The translations under genes were made by a program, and so were the position numbers. From assembly GCA_029582165.1 (NCBI GenBank), contig CM055871.1, forward strand, positions 8,067,501-8,131,500: a stretch of 64,000 nucleotides of DNA, read 5' to 3'. Shown here piece by piece: positions 58,137 through 64,000 of the stretch; position 1 is the first letter of the stretch, and every line of letters begins with the position of its first letter. The notes under the pieces are model-generated. The model had not been told where the DNA came from. It saw only the letters and a program-made list of their open reading frames with translations, and did no database searches. The stretch comes from Portulaca oleracea (taxonomy: Eukaryota; Streptophyta; Magnoliopsida; Caryophyllales; Portulacaceae).

Positions 58137-58563
58137 ACTGACCCCTTTCTCTTCAGTCTTCAATTCTTCATCAATTTGAACAGCTTTTCAAAACCCCTCT
58201 CTTTGATTCTCTCTCTCATCATTTGGTACTTCCGCCATTAAAGTTCCCCCTTTCCCATCAATTCTGAGCTACTCATTTCATACTTATTCCAACCATCACC
58301 AACATTTCTCCCTTTTTTTCTTTCTTCTTCTGCTGCACTTCTCAAATTTTTCATGAATTTTAGCATCGATTTTCCACTTTACGTTCAGGGCAAGTCTTGA
58401 TTCCGCCTCGATCACTGCTGTAAACCCTACGAATTCGCCGGGAATTTTCAAGTCTTGATGAAGAACACGATCGTCGGAATTCATGATCGTAAGCAGGAGT
58501 TGACTGTTGGATTTTGAGGTTTACTTCTAGGGTTTTTCGTCCGGATTCAGCGGGTTCTTTCAG
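58137..58563 (+). other. Non-coding first exon (5' UTR) of the WEB gene
   Basis: Pyrimidine-rich leader (CCCTTTCTCTTCAGTC... onward) ending TTCTTTCAG before GTTCGTTCG, a good donor at 58564. The matching acceptor is TTGTTTTCAG at 60526-60535, giving a short second UTR part, 60536-60573, before the ATG. The transcription start is approximate. Confidence 0.5.
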
Positions 58564-59460
58564 GTTCGTTCGTGCTGATTGATTGATTGATTGATTGATT
58601 GATGCTGCTGTGTGGGCTTCTTGTTCAAATTTCTTGATATTGGAATTGAAGTTTTTGGTAATTATTACTCGATTTTTCCCTCTTTTGACTGTTATGTAAC
58701 TCGAATTGATTATGCTGTCTTCTTAAATTTGTGCTTCTTGTTGTTTGAATTTCTTGATATTGGAATTGAAGTTTTTGGTGTTAGAATTTTTAGTTGTTGA
58801 ATGCACGAGTTGACCGTTGAAATTTGGCGTTTACAGTCAGTTTTACCTGCGATACTACTTCTAGGGTTTTTCTTCCGTCTTCAGTGTTTCTTCCAGGTTC
58901 GTTCGTGATGATTGATTGATTGATGTTCCTGTGTTCTTAAATTTGGGCTTCTTGTTTGAATTTCTTGATATTAGAATTGAAGTTTTTGCCATTAGAATTG
59001 AAGTTCAATTTTAGTCGAGACTGGTCAAAATCTTGGTGGGCCTGTCATTATGACTCGGTTTTCCCCTCGTTCGACTGTTCTATAACTGGAATTGATGTTG
59101 CCGTCTTCTTAAATTTGGGTTCTTCTTCGAATTTCTTGATATTAGAATTGAAGTTTTGCTATTAGAATTGAATTTTCCCTCTTTTGAGTGTTATGTATAA
59201 CTCGAATTGATGTTGCTGTGTTCTTAAATTTGAGTTTCTTCTTCGAATTTCTTGATATTGGAATTGAAGTTTTTGCCATTAGAATTGAAGTTCAATTTTA
59301 GTCGGGACTGGTCGAAATCTTCGTCGGCCTGTCATATTACTCGATTTTTGCTCGTTTGACTGTGTTCTGTAACTTGAATTGATGTTGCCGTCTTCTTAAA
59401 TTTGGGTTTCTTCTTCAAATTTCTTGATATTAGAAATGAAGTTTATTTTTGTTTGGCATG
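58528..59460 (+). repeat. Tandem-duplicated sequence at the start of the WEB 5' UTR intron
   Basis: TTCTAGGGTTTTTC...CAGGTTCGTTCGTG...GATTGATTGATTGAT occurs at 58527-58600 and again at 58859-58925. Further units around TTTCTTGATATTGGAATTGA recur near 58631, 58751, 58961, 59133, 59250 and 59421, with a longer phrase (AGTTCAATTTTAGTCG) repeated at 59003 and 59289. Confidence 0.8.
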
Positions 59461-60573
59461 TCATTATTATTCGAATTTTCCCTCTTTTCACTGCTTTGTA
59501 ACTCCAATTGAATTTTTATACTCTCTAGTTGTTGAACGCACGAGAGGCCCTCGTTGTTTTAAAATTTCCTGCTTTTGGACCACTTTCATTTATTGATATG
59601 AGCTGTTGCAGACCCTTGAAACTAGTATGTTATAAATTTTTATAATTGACTATAGTTTTATTTAGTTGCCATTGTATCATATTGTGCACAAATGGCTTGT
59701 TGTATAGCTTTTCTAGCTTGTCATCATTGCTGGGGTTTTTTTTTTCACACCATATGCTTGATCATTGACCAACTAAAAAAAAAAGATTGTTTTGTGCAGC
59801 TTTTTTTCATTGTGGGTGTTTTGTTGTTTCTTAGTTTACTTGATTATTACCTGATCTGGGTTATTTTCTTGCAATGGTTTTTCTTTTGAGCAAACTTGAA
59901 ATGGATTTTTATGAAGTTTCTGCCTTTTGTACTCCATCTGTCTAATGGACAAAATAGGGAAATAAATACGCTTTAGTTTGATTTTTTTTTCCCGGGTGAA
60001 ACTATGGACTGATATAAATAAGCTTCGAGTTTGGTGAAACTTGAGGGTAATCCAGATCTTCTTCTTCACTAGTTTGGACTGAAATTGTTGTTATAGTATA
60101 AAATGTTTCCTGGTCTTTACTCTTCAACTATTAGCTTAATCTTTTGATTGAATTGGTTCTTTAAATGGAGTTATATCTAATCAACTTAGATGAATAGCTC
60201 GATTTCTGAATGCAGAACATCTATTCATGGGGTGGGTGATGGTAGAAGAGGGATGCATGTGAATTATGAAACATCAACTAGTCGCCTCACTGTTTTCGGA
60301 GGCACTCTTGTTTTCAGTAATTGGTACCTGCTTCTAGCTTTCTAGAGACCTTAGTTTCCGGTTTTCTTCATTTCACAAATGGCATTAGTACTGCAAAGCA
60401 TATATGTTTTGCAATTAAACATATTCTTTCAGTACTGATTTACTTCTGTGCTGGTCTAACTTCTAAGTTCCTCAAGCTCGTGCATACCTTTGTAATCCTT
60501 TCCGATGTCTTATTGTGGGTGTCGGTTGTTTTCAGGGGGCAAGCTTTAGATTTTCAAGGGCTGGTTGACCAAT

Positions 60574-63005
60574 ATGGTGCGCACAAGTGAAAGGCCGAAG
60601 AAGACGGATCCTTCCAAGGTGGAGGTTGGAGAGATCGATACCAGTGCTCCCTTTCAGTCTGTGAAAGACGCTGTCAGCTTATTTGGCGAGGTTGCTTTCT
60701 CTGGCGAAAAGCCTGCTATTAAGAAAGCAAGCCCGCTTTCTGCTGAGGTATGCCTTGCTATAACAGTAGTTTGGATAAGTTGCTTTCTAGATTCTCTTTT
60801 ATGTACGTCTATCCTTGGACCGCCCCCTCCAAAAAAAAAGTGAGAAATCTGAAATCCTCTGGAGCAAAAGGAGAGTATTCTATAACAGTAGTTCAGCTTA
60901 TTTTTGCGGGTAAGGCTCTTGCTGGGGATTGAGATGATTTATGACGGTGAGATATGGCTCATGACTTGACAAAGCAAAATATCTATTTTTGAATGACTGC
61001 TTTTGGGTGTCGTCGTAAAACTAGCTGTTTTTGTGGTGGTTAGCTGTAACACTAGCTGTTGGTTAATTATCTGGGGTTAGCATAAGTTGATGTTAACGTT
61101 TTGTGGGATTTCTTTTTCATTTATGGTTCTGCATGTTTAGATGGTTCATTGTTGAAAGAATCAATCTATATGGTTTTGCAGAAAGTCCTGGTTAAAGAGA
61201 CACGCCTCCACATGGCCCAGAAGGAGCTGGATAAGCTGAAGGAGCAGCTGCAAAATGCGGAAAATACCAAAACCGAAGCACTTGCTGAACTTGAAAAGGC
61301 TAAAAGGACCGTCGAGCAGCTGTCGGAGAAGCTCAAAGTCCTAACAGAGTCCAAGGAAGCTGCAATTCAAGCAACCGAGGCTGCAAAGAAACAAGTGAAG
61401 CTCCTCGAAGAATCAAACAACGGCGATCCTGCTGTCACCAATGGTTTTCATAAAGTCGACCCGGAGAACGGAAGAGAAGAGTATGCAAATGTACTTTCCG
61501 AACTGAACGAAGCGAAGCAGGAGCTAGCGAAAGTGCGCCAGGATTATGACTCGGCTTCGGAAGCGAAAGCCATTGCTATAAAGCAAGTGTTGGAAGCTGA
61601 ACATGCGGCGAACGTGAACGCTGACCGAGCCGATGACTTTTCGAAAGAGATTGCTGTGTTGAAGGGAATGATTGCGCGAGTGGAGCAGAGATCGGCAGAA
61701 GTCCAACAGGAGAGGGCGAAAATCTCTGCTGAGGACCCCGAAAGGCTGAGTTACAGAGCTCGGTTGCAAAAGTCTGAACAAAAGCTACAGACGATGAGGA
61801 AACAGTACGATCCGGAGCTTGCCAAAACCCTAGAGTCTAAGTTGGCTGAAGCGACGAGCGAGATTGAGGGTTTGAGAAAGGAAGTAGAGAACGCAAAGGC
61901 GTCCGATGTGGACTCGGTGAAGACGGTCACATCCAGCCTGGACGGCGCGAAGGAATCGCTGCAGAAACTGTTGGAGGAGGAAAGTTCGCTTCAGAGCTTG
62001 GTGAGTTCTCTCAAGCAAGAGCTGGAAAACTTGAAAAAAGAGCACGCGGCGTTGAAAGAGAAGGAACTAGAGGCGGAATCCTTTGCCGGGAATCTCAATG
62101 TGGAGCTACAGAAGTGCAAGTCCGAGCTCGAGGCTGCCCTTGCAGAAGAAACCAAAGCGAACAGGGATGTCGACGAAATGGTTCAGACACTAAACCAACT
62201 GACATTGGAGGCGGAAACCGCCCGGCGCGAATCGGAGGAGATGAAGTTGAGGGCGGAGGAGCTAAGAAAGGAGGCCGTGGACACCAAGGAATCCCTCGAG
62301 GAGGCCGAGCGGCGGCTGGAAGCGGTCCTCCGGGAAGCCGAGGAGGCGAGGACGGCCGAGGCCTTGGCTGTGGATCGGGTCAAGGCCCTGTCCGAGCGGG
62401 CCGACGCGGCCCGCTCCTCGACATCGGAGGAGCCGAACGCGAAGGTCGAGATCTCGAGGGAGGAGTTCGAAGCCCTGCAGAGGAAGGCGGAGGAGTCAGG
62501 GCGGCTCGCGGAGATGAAGGCGGCCGCCGCCGCGGCGCAGGCGGAGGCGGTGCGGGCTAGCGAGCGGGAGGCGGCGCGGAGGCTCGAGGCGGCCGAGAAG
62601 GAGATCGAGGAGACGAAGGCGGCCACGGAGGCGGCCCTGAAGAAGGCGGCAATGGCCGAGGCGGCCAAGCGGGCCGTCGAGGGGGAGCTGAGGAGGTGGA
62701 GGGAGAGGGAGCAGAAGAAGGCCACCGAGGCCGCCGCGCGCATCCTCGCTGAGGCGGCCCCACAAGCGGTGAGGGTGGCGCAGAAGACTCAGGGGATGTC
62801 ATCATCAAGGTCGGGGCCGATCAATTACGAGAAGATGAAGGGCGGCGGTGTTGCACCAGAGAAGGGTGGCGGACACAAGAAATTGGAGAAGCTCAAGACT
62901 TCCGTGCCGACGAAGGTGTTGTTACCGAGCATAAGCGGCATGTTCCACAAGAAGAGGAACCAAGCAGAAGTCGGGTCCCCGTCTTATCTCCCCGGCGAAA
63001 ACTGA
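60574..63005 (+). CDS. WEB family (WEMBL/DUF827) coiled-coil protein, At5g55860-like
   Basis: Coding exons 60574-60747 (58 codons) and 61182-63005, joined in phase, give 665 residues. The N-terminus KVEVGEIDTSAPFQSVKDAV, followed by SLFGEVAFSGEKP, is the family signature. Nearly all the rest is heptad-rich coiled coil with many Glu, Lys, Ala and Leu. Near the C-terminus come EALKKAAMAEAAKRAVEGEL and RRWREREQKKATEAAARIL, and the end has KLEKLKTSVPTKVLLPSISG and GSPSYLPGE, both typical of the At5g55860 subgroup. Members such as WEB1 and PMI2 act in light-driven chloroplast movement; this subgroup's role is less defined. The 3' half (62200-62780) is strikingly GC-rich, encoding Ala/Glu/Arg, unlike the first exon. 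The frame from 61101 includes intron sequence and is not the true start. Confidence 0.9.
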
Positions 63006-63474
63006 AGTTTCCAATGGATCGATTTCGTGATCAGGTGAGGTTTTGAGTAATTTGGGTAGGTGTACATTTGGCTAGGAGGTGAAATTTGTGTTATATGTGT
63101 GTGTATTTGTGCCTTTGAGTGGGGAAATATTTCTGTATAGAGATTATCAGTCTATATCCTATATTTCCCATGTTTGTTCAGAGAATGTGCACCTGAAATG
63201 GGATATGAAGTTAGCTGCAATAATGTTTGGCAAAGGGTAAAAGGACAGAGGGGGTGTTTGCCTGTAGTGTTTGGTAGAACAGGTTTTTGTATTTGTTCTT
63301 TTTACCCTTTTGGGGTGTAAAAACAGCTTGTTGAGGGGAATCAGTTATATTGACATGGTCAAAAGAGCAACTAATGTTAGTAGTATTTGGTAAACAAGTG
63401 GATGAAGTAATTGTTGATTTCAAAAGACGATAGTCCTGTTTGGCAAACAGTTGTTAGTTGTTAGTTGTTAGTTA
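63006..63474. other. 3' flank of the WEB gene
   Basis: Presumed 3' untranslated region with TTTGTGTTATATGTGTGTGT, then spacer ending in a TTGTTAG triplet (63451-63470). No gene. Confidence 0.4.
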
Positions 63475-63689
63475 CTCCCTCTGTCCCAAATTAATTGACA
63501 CTTTGACTAAATTTTGACTGTTAATTATTCATAAATTATAATAAGTTACAATATGAAACTACTTCTATTGCAATTTTTAGTAAAGTATCTTTCTAATGAC
63601 GATAATTTAATATTATAACTCATTAAAACTTGTGAGTAATTAATGATCAAAATTTAATCAAAATGTCAATTAATTTGGGACGGAGGGAG
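63475..63689. mobile_element. Stowaway-like MITE
   Basis: Starts CTCCCTCTGTCCCAAATTAA and ends TTAATTTGGGACGGAGGGAG, flanked by TA at 63473-63474 and 63690-63691. The best-preserved Stowaway ends in the window; 215 bases. Confidence 0.9.
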
Positions 63690-63691
63690 TA

Positions 63692-64000
63692 TTTACTATT
63701 GGTTATTTGGATGATATTTGATAATTTTAGGCGATTTTTGGACAAAAATTATCTTTTCCACAATAAGTCATTTTCAATAGACTGTTATAATCAACCCATT
63801 GAAAATTGGCTTATTGGGACAAAATAATCAACTATTTGACACACAAAAATGTAATAAACTGTCTGATGGTCAATTTACCAAATACTAAAACCTTTTTTCA
63901 AAGGCTCTTTTGGGGAGCTTTTCAGGAAGAGAGGGTTTTTTTTTTTTTTTTTGGGTGAAATTTTCCTGTTTGTCCAATTTTGAAATTTAATATTTTCTCA
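63692..64000. other. Terminal spacer
   Basis: No gene; contains an 18-base T run near 63934-63951. Confidence 0.4.

Noticed and set aside
61101..61181. In-frame extension of WEB exon 2 upstream with its own ATG
   Set aside because: The family's conserved N-terminus is in the exon at 60574-60747, and TGGTTTTGCAG at 61171-61181 is a good acceptor, so this stretch is intron.
62114..62808. Long alternative frames on both strands (up to 186 codons)
   Set aside because: Shadows of the GC-rich part of the WEB coding sequence.

Overview
This window reads as nuclear DNA of a flowering plant, most likely a eudicot. Genes have GT-AG introns and plant-only families (DUF868, WEB/WEMBL coiled-coil, DUF1399 glycine-rich domain protein, organellar RecX). 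The space between them is AT-rich and packed with LTR retrotransposons, hAT-like and Stowaway-like MITEs and fold-back elements. I cannot place the species. No rRNA, tRNA or CRISPR was found.

Five probably functional genes are visible. (1) 1034-1999 (+): an intronless, plastid-type spermidine-synthase-fold protein. (2) 4807-5769 (-): an intronless DUF868 protein. (3) 33913-39538 (-): an eight-exon GRDP-type gene whose spliced frame stays open for 803 codons plus stop. (4) 52960-55937 (+): a six-exon RecX-family gene, open for 380 codons plus stop. (5) 60574-63005 (+): a WEB-family coiled-coil gene with two coding exons and a non-coding first exon. They do not form a pathway; this is ordinary plant gene order with large insertions between genes.

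Layout: 1-6 kb holds two genes and a probable LTR fragment; 6-10.6 kb is AT-rich with two fold-back MITEs; 10.6-20.9 kb is a three-level nest (fold-back element > hAT-like MITE > gag-only LTR element with 3.3-kb LTRs), with 8-bp and 5-bp target duplications readable at the two inner levels; 21-25.8 kb holds a Stowaway, an LTR-like segment, a very AT-rich element and copy A of a dispersed repeat; 25.8-30.1 kb is a decayed Copia element; 30.1-43.2 kb is the GRDP gene flanked by two copies of a ~2.9-kb segment, the distal one carrying a GRDP 3' tail; 43.5-47.4 kb is a minus-strand LTR element with two tandem arrays; 47.4-51.0 kb is repeat copy B with its own hAT-like insertion and a second full fold-back element; 51.4-52.6 kb is a Pack-MULE-like element carrying the 5' end of a TMKL1-like receptor-kinase gene; 52.9-64 kb holds the RecX and WEB genes separated by Stowaway elements.

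Most notable: the TMKL1-carrying Pack-MULE candidate, the TR-GAG-like element with a duplicated 3' tract, the remnant of a tandem GRDP duplication, and tandem duplications inside the first introns of both RecX and WEB genes that could change splicing. Family assignments are from recalled family features, not searches.
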